Both the position numbers and the translations under genes were made by a program. 58,920 nt of DNA from Arthrobacter sp. UNC362MFTsu5.1 (GTDB lineage Bacteria > Actinomycetota > Actinomycetes > Actinomycetales > Micrococcaceae), in NCBI RefSeq assembly GCF_000685965.1, contig NZ_JMLE01000027.1, positions 1 through 58,920 of the forward strand. The letters are read 5' to 3'. Each line of letters begins with the position of its first letter. Within the stretch, counting starts at the first letter, position 1. Under the pieces are notes generated by a model that was not told the origin of the DNA, made no database searches, and saw nothing but the letters and a program-made list of their open reading frames with translations. Shown one piece after another: positions 24,631 through 34,038 of the stretch.

Positions 24631-26087
24631 TTATTCAACACCGCCTCAAAAATCTTCTTCGCGTTCGGACTGGTTAGCTGTGCGCCGGTGGTGATGTCCA
24701 CGCCCTGCATGACGATGGTCACCGACACCTGCGGGTCGTTGGCCGGGGCGAACCCCGTAAACCATGAGTTGTTCAAGCCGTCGGTTCCCAGCTCGGCAGT
24801 ACCGGTCTTGCCGGCCACCTGGACGCCGGGAACGGCGGCCCCGCGGCCGATGCCTTCACTGACCACGCTGGTCATCCACTCGGTAATTTGCCGCGAAATC
24901 TCGGGGCTGGTGGACGTCCGGAGGACTTCGGGCTTCGGTTCGCTGATGATGCGCAGGTCCGGTGACCGCACGGTCTTGATCAGGTTCGGCTGCATCTGGA
25001 CACCGCCGTTGGCGATGGCCGAGGTCATCAGCGCGATCTGCAGCGGCGTGGCCCGAACATCGCGCTGGCCGATGGCGGACTGTGCGAGCCCGGCCGGGTC
25101 CAGCTGCTCCGCCGGGAAGGCCTTCTTGGCGTAGTCCAGCTTCAGCTGGTCGCCGAGGTCCTCGCCGAAGCCGAACTTGGCGGCCTGATCGGCGATGGCT
25201 TCCTGGCCCAGGTCCCGGGCGATGTCTGCGAACGGAGTGTTGCACGACTGCTGCAGGGCGAAGGCGAAACTCGCGGTGTTCTGTGTGTAGCAGTTGCCGC
25301 CGGCGTAGTTCGGCAGCTTGTACTGGATGCCGGGAAAGCTCATCTCGGCGGGGTTGGGCAGGACGCTGTCCTTGTTGTATTTGCCCGAGCTGAGCGCCGC
25401 CGCCGTGTCGACGAGCTTGAAGACGGAACCCGGAGCGAGGAGCGCGCCGGTGGGGCCGCTGACGTTCTGGTTCAGGTTGATGCCAGGGATTTTGTTCAGC
25501 TCGTTGTAGTTCGCGGCCTCGGCATCAGCGTCCTGCGTTGCTATCAGGTTCGGGTCGTACGAAGGTTTGGACACCATGGCCAGGATGTTGCCCGTCTTCG
25601 GGTCAGTCACCACAATGGAGCCCCGCTGGCCGTCCGGAATGGAGTCGTAGGCAAGCTTCTGGAGCGCCGGATCAATGGTGAGTTCAACCGAGGCGCCCTT
25701 GGGCTGGTTGCCGAGGAACAGCTGGCCGATGCGGTCCAGGAAGAGCTGGTCGGAGCTGCCGGCCAGCTGCTCGTTCAGCGCGCTTTCCAGCCCGGTGACA
25801 CCGTAGTTCTTGGAGAAATATCCCGTGATGCCGGCATACAGTTCGGGCTCCGTGTAGGTCCGCTGGAATTTGCAGCTTTCCGATGCCGCGACGGACTGCG
25901 CGATGGGCTTTCCGCCGACGATGATGGCGCCGCGGTCGTTGCAGTAGTTCTGCAGGATTGCACGCTTGTTCCAGGGGTTTGCCTGCAGTTCATCGGCACC
26001 CACCACCTGGACATAGCTGAGGGCGCCGAAGATCAGCGCGAACATGGCTACCGCGGCGATCCATGAATTCCGAATTGCGTGGTTCAC
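24627..26087 (-). CDS. pbpA: Class B penicillin-binding protein PbpA (transpeptidase)
   Basis: A 486-residue peptidoglycan transpeptidase partner of RodA. The amino-terminal anchor is NSWIAAVAMFALIFGALSYV. The penicillin-binding domain has the SxxK motif APGSVFKLV (S221, K224), the SxN motif SCN (S281) and the KTG motif AGKTGTAELG near residue 430. It overlaps rodA upstream and pknA downstream by four bases each. It probably acts in lateral or polar wall growth under control of the PASTA kinases. Confidence 0.95.
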   Translation of the reverse strand: MNHAIRNSWIAAVAMFALIFGALSYVQVVGADELQANPWNKRAILQNYCNDRGAIIVGGKPIAQSVAASESCKFQRTYTEPELYAGITGYFSKNYGVTGLESALNEQLAGSSDQLFLDRIGQLFLGNQPKGASVELTIDPALQKLAYDSIPDGQRGSIVVTDPKTGNILAMVSKPSYDPNLIATQDADAEAANYNELNKIPGINLNQNVSGPTGALLAPGSVFKLVDTAAALSSGKYNKDSVLPNPAEMSFPGIQYKLPNYAGGNCYTQNTASFAFALQQSCNTPFADIARDLGQEAIADQAAKFGFGEDLGDQLKLDYAKKAFPAEQLDPAGLAQSAIGQRDVRATPLQIALMTSAIANGGVQMQPNLIKTVRSPDLRIISEPKPEVLRTSTSPEISRQITEWMTSVVSEGIGRGAAVPGVQVAGKTGTAELGTDGLNNSWFTGFAPANDPQVSVTIVMQGVDITTGAQLTSPNAKKIFEAVLNK

Positions 26088-27544
26088 AGTTGTTTCACCG
26101 CTTCAGTTGGCGCGTCGGGATGGGCGGAGGAAGGCTGACGGCCCGGCTGCTTGGCCGGCCGCGGCGGGGAAGACGGAGCAGGCTTCTTTTCACCAGGCTC
26201 CGCGCCGTGCGGCATGGGCGTGGTGTCCACCGGACCGCGGGCGGTGTGCGAAATCATCAGGAGCAGGCCAACGATGATCCAGTTCGCCAGCAGCGAGGAC
26301 CCGCCCGCGGCCAGGAACGGCGTGGTGAGCCCGGTCAGCGGGATCAGGCGCGTGACGCCGCCGATCACCACGAAGCACTGCAGGGCGATGGCGAAGGACA
26401 GCCCGCAGGCCAGCAGCTTCCCGAAAGCATCCCGGGTGCCCAGTGCTGCACGGAAACCCCGCGTGAACAGGAGCAGGTACATCAGCACGATGGCGAAGAG
26501 GCCGATCAGGCCGAGTTCCTCGCCGAAGGAGGCGATGATCATGTCGCTGTTGGCAAACGGCACCAGGTTCGGCCGCCCCTGGCCGAGTCCGGTACCCACG
26601 AGGCCGCCGTTGGCCATGCCGAACAGGCCTTCGACGATCTGCAGGCTGCCGCCGTACTGGCGTCCGTACACCTCGTCCGTGAAGGCGTTGAGCCAGCCGT
26701 CGATGCGGAGCCCCACGTGGGAGAAGACCCGGGAGGCAACGAAGCCGCCGCCGAGCAGCAGTCCCACACCGATGATCACCCAGCTGATCCGGCTCGTGGC
26801 CACGTAGATCATCACGATGAAAAGTCCGAAGAACAGCACCGACGAGCCGAGGTCGCGCTGGAAAATGAGAACCCCGATGCTCACCAGCCATGCGGTGATC
26901 ATGGGTCCCATGTCCTTGAAGCGCGGGAACTGGAGCGGCCCGATCTTGCGGCCTGCCAAAAGGATGAGGTCCCGGTTGGACGAAAGATACCCGGCGAAGA
27001 ATATGGCCAGCGTGATCTTGGCAATTTCGCCCGGCTGGAAGGTCATCGGGCCGATCTTGATCCACACGCTGGCGCCGAGAATCTCACCCGCGGAGATGCC
27101 CGGTACGAGCGGCAGAATCAGGAGCAGTGCACTCACGGCAAGGGAAATATATGTGAACCGGCGCAGGATCCGGTGGTCCTTGAGGAACCAGATGACGGCG
27201 ATGGCGACACCCATGGCCATCAGGGTCCAGCGGAGCTGGTTGTTGCCGGTGTCCTCGCCCACCCGGTCCAGGCGGTGGATCATCGCCAGCCCCAGGCCGT
27301 TCAAAGCAACGACCAGGGGAAGTATTACCGGGTCGGCATATTTTGCCCGGATCCTGAGCACCACATGGAAGACGAGCGCGGCCGCAGCGAGCAGGCTGGA
27401 CTGGAACCAGAAGTCCGAGTCGAAGGCTTTCTGCTGGTCAACGCCGACGAGGGCGTTGGCGCCGATGCCCACGGCAAGAGCAAGGACCAGGAGTGCCAGT
27501 TCGGTATTCCGTCGTGGCTTGGGGGTGGCCTCAATCTGCGTCAT
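26084..27544 (-). CDS. rodA: SEDS-family peptidoglycan glycosyltransferase (RodA/FtsW type)
   Basis: A 486-residue polytopic membrane protein with about ten to twelve hydrophobic segments that polymerises lipid II. SEDS signatures include MTFQPGEIAKITLAIFFAGYL, QRDLGSSVLFFGLFIVMIYV and GLVGTGLGQGRP with the later AHSDMIIASFGEELG-type segment (here ANSDMIIASFGEELG). A Pro/Ala-rich cytosolic tail ends the protein. Overlaps of four bases with pstP and pbpA indicate translational coupling, and pairing with pbpA suggests one synthase complex. Confidence 0.94.
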   Translation of the reverse strand: MTQIEATPKPRRNTELALLVLALAVGIGANALVGVDQQKAFDSDFWFQSSLLAAAALVFHVVLRIRAKYADPVILPLVVALNGLGLAMIHRLDRVGEDTGNNQLRWTLMAMGVAIAVIWFLKDHRILRRFTYISLAVSALLLILPLVPGISAGEILGASVWIKIGPMTFQPGEIAKITLAIFFAGYLSSNRDLILLAGRKIGPLQFPRFKDMGPMITAWLVSIGVLIFQRDLGSSVLFFGLFIVMIYVATSRISWVIIGVGLLLGGGFVASRVFSHVGLRIDGWLNAFTDEVYGRQYGGSLQIVEGLFGMANGGLVGTGLGQGRPNLVPFANSDMIIASFGEELGLIGLFAIVLMYLLLFTRGFRAALGTRDAFGKLLACGLSFAIALQCFVVIGGVTRLIPLTGLTTPFLAAGGSSLLANWIIVGLLLMISHTARGPVDTTPMPHGAEPGEKKPAPSSPPRPAKQPGRQPSSAHPDAPTEAVKQL

Positions 27545-29316
27545 TTGGCCTCCTCACAAGTATTGGCGGACGGGCTGGGCGTGGCGGATGGCTTGGCGGT
27601 TCCGGGGGGTGCCGCGGTGCCGCTTGGTGCAGGCGCGGCGCCCGATGCGGACGGGGAAGCGGTTGACGGCGTGGCCGTCGGGCTCGCGCATTCGTCGGCC
27701 GGTGATGTTGTGCCGGTCAGATCGAGGTTCTTGACGATCCGCTGTGCGTCGTAGAGGTCGCGTGCCGGGACGGTCTGGCGGACCCGCTGCTGCGAGAATT
27801 CCGGAAGGTCGGACATGCGGATGTCCGTCACCGTCTCCAGCGTGGAGAGCTGGATGGGTCCCAGCCGCTGTGACACGCCGTTGAAGATGGCAACCCGCTG
27901 GTCGTATTCGCCGATGTAATAGCGCGTTTGAGTCCAGGCATACCCGAGCCACAAACCGACGCTCAGGATGACCAGGAGTGCGGCGGCCGTTGCGATGGTG
28001 ACCCAGCGGCGCGGTTTGGCGGCCGGCTTGTATTCGTCGGTTTCCTCGCGGCCCTGATCCGACTTGTGGGTGAGGACGGTGGCTGCGCGGCGTGCGACAG
28101 TCCGGCCGGCGATGGTTGGAATCGACCCGGATTCGGCGGCGGCAGCGGCTGCTCCGACAAGTTCATGCGGACGCGTGGAAAGTTCCTCGCGGAGGACGGC
28201 GGCCGACAGGTGCTCGCCCAGATGTGGGTCCGTGGTGGTGGTGGGTTCACCAGTCTTGGAGGGGTTCTTCGGGCCGGCGTCGTCTTTGCCGGCTTCCCCG
28301 GCAGCCCCGGCGTCCGCTCCGGGTGCGGCCGGTTTGTCCCCGGAGGCCGCAGCGGCATCCGCACCCGGGGTGGCATCTGCCCCGGCGGCGGCAGCCGGGA
28401 CGTCCCCGGCGGCCTCTCCGGCGGGCGTGGGCTTTGTGTCCTCCGGGGATGCTGCCGGCGTCCCGGCCAGGGCGGCGGGTTTTGCCGCATCGGTGCTGCC
28501 GGCCGGTGGCTGAACGATTTCTACAGCGGCCGTGCGGACGTCGTCGGGCGTCTGTTCGGCGATTTCGAGCATGACCACCGTGACGTTGTCCGGGGCGCCG
28601 GCCTCAAGGGTCAGGTCCACAAGGGTTTCGACGCATTCGCGCAGATCCTTGGTTTCGCGGACGGTCCGTTCCACGACGTGTCCCGCCACATAGTTCAGGC
28701 CGTCGGAGCAGAGCAGCCATCGTTCGCCGGGTTCAACGTCGAGGGTTGCGAGGTCGAGTTCGGGGCTGGCGTCAACATCGCCCAGGACCCGCATCAGGAC
28801 GTTCTTATGCGGATGGGTTTCCGCTTCCTCGGGGCGCAGCCGGCCTTCGTCGATAAGCCGCTGGACAAAGGTGTGGTCGACGCTGATCTGCTTGAACTCT
28901 CCGTTGCGCAGACGGTAGGCGCGGGAGTCGCCGATATGGGCGAAGTGCAGTTTTCCTTCGGCGAGGAGGAGGGCCGTAACGGTGGTTCCCATGCCGGCAA
29001 GCTTCGGATTGATGTGCACGAGTTCAGACAGGAGGGAATTGGCGGTCTGGATCTCATCCGCCAGCACGGTCCCGGCGTCGCCGTCGTAATGACCATGGTC
29101 CAGGTGCAGCATGTCCAGGACGGTGGCCGCGGAGGCCACGTCACCCCCGGCGTGTCCGCCCATGCCGTCCGCCACGATCGCCAGGTGCCGGCCGACATAG
29201 GCGGAGTCATCATTTTTGGCGCGGATGCGTCCCACGTCCGAGCGGGCGGCGTAGCGCATGATGAGCGGCCGCGTCGGGGCGGGGCCCTTGTCGGCGGGAG
29301 TTTCCGGGACGGCCAC
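27541..29316 (-). CDS. pstP: PP2C-family Ser/Thr phosphatase PstP
   Basis: A 591-residue phosphatase that reverses PknA/PknB phosphorylation. The PP2C domain (about residues 20-255) shows RSDVGRIRAKNDDSAYV, VADGMGGHAGGDVAS, HIGDSRAYRLR, LLCSDGLNYV and PDNVTVVML, the metal-binding aspartates. A long Ala/Pro/Gly/Asp-rich linker of about 190 residues follows. Then comes the single membrane helix WVTIATAAALLVILSVGLWL, and an extracytoplasmic tail ending in Ser/Thr/Pro sequence. I chose GTG 29316, two bases after the fhaB stop; a later ATG at 29259 (MRYAARSDVG) is a possible alternative. Confidence 0.93.
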   Translation of the reverse strand: MAVPETPADKGPAPTRPLIMRYAARSDVGRIRAKNDDSAYVGRHLAIVADGMGGHAGGDVASAATVLDMLHLDHGHYDGDAGTVLADEIQTANSLLSELVHINPKLAGMGTTVTALLLAEGKLHFAHIGDSRAYRLRNGEFKQISVDHTFVQRLIDEGRLRPEEAETHPHKNVLMRVLGDVDASPELDLATLDVEPGERWLLCSDGLNYVAGHVVERTVRETKDLRECVETLVDLTLEAGAPDNVTVVMLEIAEQTPDDVRTAAVEIVQPPAGSTDAAKPAALAGTPAASPEDTKPTPAGEAAGDVPAAAAGADATPGADAAAASGDKPAAPGADAGAAGEAGKDDAGPKNPSKTGEPTTTTDPHLGEHLSAAVLREELSTRPHELVGAAAAAAESGSIPTIAGRTVARRAATVLTHKSDQGREETDEYKPAAKPRRWVTIATAAALLVILSVGLWLGYAWTQTRYYIGEYDQRVAIFNGVSQRLGPIQLSTLETVTDIRMSDLPEFSQQRVRQTVPARDLYDAQRIVKNLDLTGTTSPADECASPTATPSTASPSASGAAPAPSGTAAPPGTAKPSATPSPSANTCEEAK

Positions 29317-29318
29317 GG

Positions 29319-29801
29319 CTATGGCCTCAATTCGATGACCGTCTTGCCGATTCTCACGGGGACACCGAGCTCCACCGGGAGCGCTCGGGTGAGCTGCTGA
29401 TTGGCCAGGTATGTGCCGTTGGTCGAGCCTAGATCCTCGATGAACCAACGGCTGCCCTGCGGGAACAGCCGGGCGTGCCGGCCAGAAGCGTAATCATCTT
29501 CAAGGACCAGCGTGGCCTCCTGTGCACGGCCCAGGAGGATGGGGCTATCTGCCAGTGGAATGGTGTGGCCTTTGAGCGGACCTTCCGTGACAACCAGCTG
29601 GCGGGCCTGCTGCTTCGCGGGAGGCGGTGCTGTTTCTGCCAGTTCAGGGTGCTTGCGTACCTGGCGGGCGGTGGGAGCACCCATCGCCGCCTTCCTGCCG
29701 ATCATCAGGTCCCGTCGCATGGCAGACACGATGCTGAAGATGAGGACCCACAGCAACAGGAGGAATCCGAAGCGCAGGGCCGTAATGGTCAGTTCGCTCA
29801 C
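29319..29801 (-). CDS. fhaB: FHA-domain protein FhaB (FipA-like)
   Basis: A 160-residue protein with an amino-terminal membrane segment (ALRFGFLLLLWVLIFSIVSA) and a carboxy-terminal FHA domain that binds phosphothreonine. FHA motifs are ILLGRAQEATLVLEDDYASGRHARLF and EDLGSTNGTYLANQQ. In mycobacteria the equivalent FipA links FtsZ and FtsQ. It overlaps fhaA by four bases and sits two bases before pstP, so it is part of the kinase operon. Confidence 0.94.
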   Translation of the reverse strand: MSELTITALRFGFLLLLWVLIFSIVSAMRRDLMIGRKAAMGAPTARQVRKHPELAETAPPPAKQQARQLVVTEGPLKGHTIPLADSPILLGRAQEATLVLEDDYASGRHARLFPQGSRWFIEDLGSTNGTYLANQQLTRALPVELGVPVRIGKTVIELRP

Positions 29802-30544
29802 GGGCGGCCACCGGAGTCGGCGGGCAAAAGGCGGAAGATGATTTTGGTCCGTCCCATCGTGATGGTGGAGCCGTCAGTAAGGTCGACGCTGCCGACAACC
29901 TTGTGTCCGTTGACGTAGCTGCCGTTGGTGGATCCCAGGTCTACGGCTTCTGTGGTGCCGTTTGTGGTGCGTATTTCGAGGTGACGCCGTGAAACTCCGG
30001 TGTCGTCCACCAGGATGTCAGCCTCCGATGACCTGCCTAGGACGATGGAGGCTGCATTGAGCGAATAGCGCTGGCCGTCGATGTCCAGGACCGGCTGAAG
30101 GCGGACGGGCTGGCGGCTCGGCGCGGCGGGCACGTTGTTCCGCGGCATCGGCGGGGCTGCGGCGGAACCGGAGGCGTTCTCTGTTTTCGAATCGATCTCG
30201 AAGTCACCGGCGCGTATTTCCTCGTCGCGGCGGAAGGAAATGCGGACCGAGCCGCGGAGCGTGTAGCCCTGGCTTCTGACGTGGTTGATTACTACGTCGC
30301 AGAGTTCCTCGGCCAGGGGAGTGCCCCATTCCTGCGCCCGCTTGAAGTCGTCCTCGCTGAGGCGGACGTCAAAAACGTTCGGGGCAAGTGTTCGTCCGGC
30401 GGCGACGGTGATGGCTTTGTGGTCAACTTCCCGGCGGAGCCGGCTTGCGATTTCCACAGGCTCAACCTGGGCCTTCGAACCGGTGGAGAAGACACCGCGG
30501 ACGGCCTTTTCGATGCCGCGCTCGACTTTGTCCAGCATTCCCAT
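29798..30544 (-). CDS. fhaA: FHA-domain protein FhaA (DUF3662 plus FHA)
   Basis: A 248-residue cytosolic signalling adaptor and first gene of the seven-gene minus-strand operon. Residues 1-120 form the DUF3662 domain (GMLDKVERGIEKAVRGVF, then LAPNVFDVRLSEDDF). A short linker leads to the FHA domain with SIVLGRSSEADILVDDTGVSRRHLEI and DLGSTNGSYVNGHKV. In mycobacteria FhaA binds phosphorylated MviN to regulate lipid II flux. I chose ATG 30544, which has an AGGAGAGG ribosome-binding site just upstream; the open frame continues to 30580. Confidence 0.93.
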   Translation of the reverse strand: MGMLDKVERGIEKAVRGVFSTGSKAQVEPVEIASRLRREVDHKAITVAAGRTLAPNVFDVRLSEDDFKRAQEWGTPLAEELCDVVINHVRSQGYTLRGSVRISFRRDEEIRAGDFEIDSKTENASGSAAAPPMPRNNVPAAPSRQPVRLQPVLDIDGQRYSLNAASIVLGRSSEADILVDDTGVSRRHLEIRTTNGTTEAVDLGSTNGSYVNGHKVVGSVDLTDGSTITMGRTKIIFRLLPADSGGRP

Positions 30545-30908
30545 GGCACCTCTCCTCTCCCTACGGCTGCGGGGCAGCACACGATTCGGAACTCAGTTCA
30601 CAACATTGCCGGGAGTGCGCCGGGGACGGGCACTCCTACATCTGATACTACTGGCCGGGGCTGTGAATGACCTTAATGCACAACGCCGGGGCGCGGAGAT
30701 TAGTTCACGGGCGGCTGAGTCGGCCAGGGTCTTCCGGCGTCTCCGCACTGGCGGATCCACGCGCCTGAGCGGCGGGATTATTCCGGCCTGCAGGGTCCCC
30801 GGAAGGCCGATTGGTGTTTTGCCGTGGTTGTCCGTTATGCTTGATCTCGCTGCTTTTACGAGGTTGGCAGTCCGGAAAACGGGCTTCCTTTCCAGTGAAA
30901 GAAGTTGC
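30545..30908. other. Divergent promoter region between fhaA and tRNA-Leu
   Basis: About 365 bases without a gene. It must carry the promoter of the fhaA-pknB operon (leftward) and of tRNA-Leu (rightward). I could not fix a clear -35/-10 pair for either; a leftward TAGTAT lies at 30645-30650. No strong hairpin was seen. Confidence 0.5.
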
Positions 30909-30991
30909 GCGCGAGTGGCGGAACGGCAGACGCGCTGGCTTCAGGTGCCAGTGTCCGAAAGGGCGTGGGGGTTCAAATCCCCCCTCGCGCA
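30909..30991 (+). tRNA. tRNA-Leu (anticodon CAG)
   Basis: An 83-base class II tRNA. Acceptor GCGCGAG pairs with CTCGCGC, the anticodon stem CTGGC/GCCAG encloses loop TTCAGGT (anticodon CAG), and there is a long variable arm. The T loop region is GGTTCAAATCC. The 3' CCA is not encoded. This position just upstream of the fhaA operon is conserved in many actinobacteria. Confidence 0.96.
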
Positions 30992-30998
30992 CGCAAAT

Positions 30999-31037
30999 GG
31001 AAGAGCCCCGGTCTTAGGACCGGGGCTCTTCCGCTTT
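30999..31037 (+). terminator. Rho-independent terminator after tRNA-Leu
   Basis: Perfect 15-bp arms GGAAGAGCCCCGGTC and GACCGGGGCTCTTCC around TTAG, followed by GCTTTT. Confidence 0.93.
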
Positions 31038-31119
31038 TAACCACACGCTCCGAGGGTTATAGGACCACGCTCCGACCTCATTTCCCCGCCGCGCGACGTC
31101 GATCGCGCCAGCCCCCATC

Positions 31120-31132
31120 TAACTGACAGTTA
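31120..31132. promoter_or_regulatory. 13-bp palindrome, possible operator of the NMT1-type ABC operon
   Basis: TAACTGACAGTTA is a perfect palindrome about 115 bases upstream of the substrate-binding protein start. It resembles TetR- or GntR-type operators. No regulator gene is adjacent. No TPP riboswitch signature (such as CTGAGA) was seen in this leader. Confidence 0.35.
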
Positions 31133-31247
31133 ACTTCGCTGAAACGGCTCAAGCAGATTCCTGAAACAACCGTTCCATAGTGTCGGTGCCAGACGGCCCC
31201 CGGGGGCCGCTTTCACACGTGACCGCCTCCCGATTTGGAGTAGAAGA

Positions 31248-32345
31248 ATGACGGCTTTCAGTTCGGACAAAGGACCGCTGCGCCCATCGCGGCGGATGGT
31301 GCTGGCAGGATTTTCGTCGGCCGCCCTGGTGGCGCTGACCGGTTGCGCAGCCGAATCCGGCGCGACGGCTCCGGCCGCTTCAGGTACGGCTTCCGGGGCG
31401 GCCGCCGAGTTCGGTACGCTTGAGGTCCAGCTTTCGTGGCTGAAGAATGCGGAGTTCGCCGGTGAGTATTTTGCCGACAGCAAGGGCTACTACAAGGACG
31501 CGGGCTTTAGCGCAGTCAACCTGATTGCCGGCGGCCCGGGAGGGGCATCGGCGGAGACCATGGTCCTGTCCGGCAAAGCCCTGGTGGGCACCTCCTCGCC
31601 GGTGGGCGTTGCGCCGGTGGTCCTCAATGAGGGTGCGCCGCTGAAGATCATCGGCTCCACCTACCAGAAGAACCCGTTCACCATCGTGTCGCTGGCGGCC
31701 AACTCCATCACCGCCCCGGAAGACCTCATCGGCAAGAAGATCGGAGTCCAGGCAGGCGTCAACGAAACGTTGTTCGATGCCCTGCTGGAGGTCAACAAGA
31801 TCGACGCGTCAAAGGTCACCAAAGTACCGGTGCAGTACGATCCGCAGCCGCTGCTGAACGGCGACGTCGAGGGCTTCTTCGCGTACCTGACGAATGAGGT
31901 GCTCACACTTGAGCTGGGCGGGCACAAGACGGCGGTCCTGCCGTTCGCGGACAACGGCCTGCCTTTCATTGCCGAAAGCTTCGTGGTTACCGAGGAATCC
32001 ATCAAGGACAAGAGGCCGGAGCTGAAGGCGTTCCTGGTGGCCACCATCAAAGGCTGGAAGGATGCCCTGGCCGATCCGGCGGAATCGGCGCGGCTTGCCG
32101 TTGAGGTCTACGGCAAGGAGCTGGGCCTGACCATGGCCAAGGAGAAGGGCCAGGCGGAAGCCCAGAACACCAAGCTCATTGCCACGCCGGAGACGGACAG
32201 CAACGGCCTCTTCACTGTGTCCAAGGAGCTGATGGACAAGAACATCGAGATCCTCAAGCTCGCCGGCTACGACACCACCGCGGACGCGATCTTCGACCTG
32301 AGCCTCCTCGACGAGGTCTATGCCGAAAACCCCGACCTTAAGTAG
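31248..32345 (+). CDS. ABC transporter substrate-binding lipoprotein, NMT1/THI5-like
   Basis: A 365-residue periplasmic-type binding protein anchored as a lipoprotein. The signal has twin arginines (SRRMVLAGFSSA) and lipobox LTGC, so Tat export with lipidation is likely. The mature part matches the SsuA/THI5 fold (LEVQLSWLKNAEFAGEYFAD, AGGPGGASAETMVLSGKA, IGVQAGVNETLFDALLE). Family members carry sulfonates, nitrate, thiamine pyrimidine precursors or riboflavin; the ligand here is not determined. It starts an operon with an ATPase and two permeases. Confidence 0.88.
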   Translation: MTAFSSDKGPLRPSRRMVLAGFSSAALVALTGCAAESGATAPAASGTASGAAAEFGTLEVQLSWLKNAEFAGEYFADSKGYYKDAGFSAVNLIAGGPGGASAETMVLSGKALVGTSSPVGVAPVVLNEGAPLKIIGSTYQKNPFTIVSLAANSITAPEDLIGKKIGVQAGVNETLFDALLEVNKIDASKVTKVPVQYDPQPLLNGDVEGFFAYLTNEVLTLELGGHKTAVLPFADNGLPFIAESFVVTEESIKDKRPELKAFLVATIKGWKDALADPAESARLAVEVYGKELGLTMAKEKGQAEAQNTKLIATPETDSNGLFTVSKELMDKNIEILKLAGYDTTADAIFDLSLLDEVYAENPDLK

Positions 32346-32350
32346 GACGC

Positions 32351-33184
32351 ATGACTGAAGTGAGCACGGACGCCGTCGCCGGAGGACTGCTCTCCGGGAC
32401 GGGCATATCGCTCAGCAACCTGGGCAAGAGTTTCCGGATGGGCCGGAAGAGCGTGGTGGCACTGGAGGACGCCAACCTGATGACGTCCAAGGGAACGTTC
32501 CTCTCCCTGCTGGGACCCTCCGGATGCGGCAAGTCCACCATCCTGAGGATTCTTGCCGGCCTGGAAACCCCCACCACCGGACAAGTGACGGTGGACGGTC
32601 ACACGCCGGCCGAGCTGCGGACGCGGCATGAACTGGGGATCGCCTTCCAGGATCCGGCTTTGCTGCCCTGGCGGAGCGTGGTGTCCAACATCCGGCTGCC
32701 TTTCGAGGTGGCCGGGCTCCCCGTTGACCACGCAATGGTGGATGACCTGGTGGAGTTGATCGGTCTGAAGGGCTTCGAAAAGGCAAAGCCGGCCCAGCTG
32801 TCCGGAGGCATGCGGCAGCGGGTGTCCATCGCCCGTGCCCTCGCGCTCAAGCCGTCGGTGCTGCTGCTTGATGAGCCTTTCGGTGCACTGGACGACATGA
32901 CCCGCCAGCGGCTGAACCTTGAGCTGCTCCGGATCTGGACGGAGAAGCCCGCCACGACCCTGATGGTCACCCACGGCATCGCCGAGGCCATGTTCCTCTC
33001 CGACGTGGTGGCTGTGATGAGCGCCCGGCCGGGCCGGATCAAGGAGATCATCACCGTGGACCTGCCCCGTCCCCGGACTCCGGAGATGATGCGCACGCCG
33101 GAGTTCCACGCGCTGTGTGACCGTGCGTCCGAGCTCCTGTTCGGCGACGCCGGCGCGCCCCTTGAGGAAGTGGAGTCACCGTGA
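32351..33184 (+). CDS. ABC transporter ATP-binding protein (SsuB/TauB type)
   Basis: A 277-residue ATPase with Walker A LGPSGCGKSTILR, Q-loop QDPALLPWRS, signature LSGGMRQRVSIARAL, Walker B LLLDEPFGALDD and the switch His in MVTHGIAEA. It energises the NMT1-type importer. It starts five bases after the binding-protein gene and overlaps the first permease gene in a GTGA arrangement. Confidence 0.92.
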   Translation: MTEVSTDAVAGGLLSGTGISLSNLGKSFRMGRKSVVALEDANLMTSKGTFLSLLGPSGCGKSTILRILAGLETPTTGQVTVDGHTPAELRTRHELGIAFQDPALLPWRSVVSNIRLPFEVAGLPVDHAMVDDLVELIGLKGFEKAKPAQLSGGMRQRVSIARALALKPSVLLLDEPFGALDDMTRQRLNLELLRIWTEKPATTLMVTHGIAEAMFLSDVVAVMSARPGRIKEIITVDLPRPRTPEMMRTPEFHALCDRASELLFGDAGAPLEEVESP

Positions 33185-34038
33185 CACGGCCCTTTCTGTT
33201 AAGTGCGAGGCTGTTAAGTACGACGACGGCCCGGCCGCTGCCGCCGTGGGCCGCGGCCGCGATCGGCGTGTCAGCCACGGTTGCGCTCTGGTGGCTGGCC
33301 GCCGCAACGGTGCTTTCCGGGGTGGGCGCCAGTGCGGACGGTTCCGGCGGTGCCGTGCCGACGCCGCCGGAAGTCCTGGGGCAACTGGCGCGCGACGGCG
33401 TCGGGTTTTACTGGCCCAACCTGGCGGTGACAACGGCCGAAGCGTCCGCGGGGTATCTGTGGGGGAACGCCGCTGCACTGCTGCTGTCCGCGAGCGTCCT
33501 GGTGCTTCCGTCCCTGGAACGGCTGGTCACCCAGCTGGCGGTGATCAGCTATTGCCTGCCCATCGTGGCCATCGGGCCGCTGGCCTTCATCGTCATCGGC
33601 TCGCCCGCGCGCGGGGAATCGTCCGGCACGGCCGTCCTCTTGGCGGGCATCTCGGTTTTCTTCACCACCGTGGTGGGCGCGCTGGCGGCGCTGAAGAGCG
33701 CGGACCGGGCCAGCCTGGACCTCGTGGCGGTCTACGGCGGGGGACGGCTGATGCAGTTGGTGAAAGTCCAGCTCATCTCCGCATTGCCTGGGATCCTGAA
33801 CGCGTTGAAGATCGCCGTCCCGGCCGCCGTCCTGGGCGCCGTGCTGGGCGAATACGTGGGCGGCGTGGACCGGGGCATCGGACCTGCCCTCGTCAACGCG
33901 CAACAAAACCTCGAGATCGCCAGGGCCTGGGGTGTCGCCCTGGTGGCGGGACTGCTTGCCGGGGCCGGCTATGGAGCCTTCGCGCTGCTGGCGCGGTTCG
34001 TGGCTCCGTGGTCCTCCGGGCGCCAGGCGGCATCATGA
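33181..34038 (+). CDS. ABC transporter permease 1 (NMT1-type importer)
   Basis: A 285-residue BPD_transp_1 permease with about six membrane segments. The EAA-type coupling loop lies around LKSADRASLDLVAVYGGGRL. It starts with a GTG overlapping the ATPase stop. Having two different permease genes in one operon suggests a heterodimeric membrane channel. Confidence 0.9.
   Translation: MTRPFLLSARLLSTTTARPLPPWAAAAIGVSATVALWWLAAATVLSGVGASADGSGGAVPTPPEVLGQLARDGVGFYWPNLAVTTAEASAGYLWGNAAALLLSASVLVLPSLERLVTQLAVISYCLPIVAIGPLAFIVIGSPARGESSGTAVLLAGISVFFTTVVGALAALKSADRASLDLVAVYGGGRLMQLVKVQLISALPGILNALKIAVPAAVLGAVLGEYVGGVDRGIGPALVNAQQNLEIARAWGVALVAGLLAGAGYGAFALLARFVAPWSSGRQAAS

Noticed and set aside
26063..27754. 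563-residue plus-strand open frame
   Set aside because: Antisense of rodA and pstP, with His/Asp/Gln-rich composition typical of reverse-complement hydrophobic codons.
27928..29400. 490-residue plus-strand open frame
   Set aside because: Antisense of pstP in high-GC DNA, with Gly/Arg-rich low-complexity sequence and no domain; pstP is certain on the other strand.
31040..31247. TPP or other riboswitch ahead of the NMT1-type ABC operon
   Set aside because: No CTGAGA-type thi-box core or other known conserved riboswitch block could be found.
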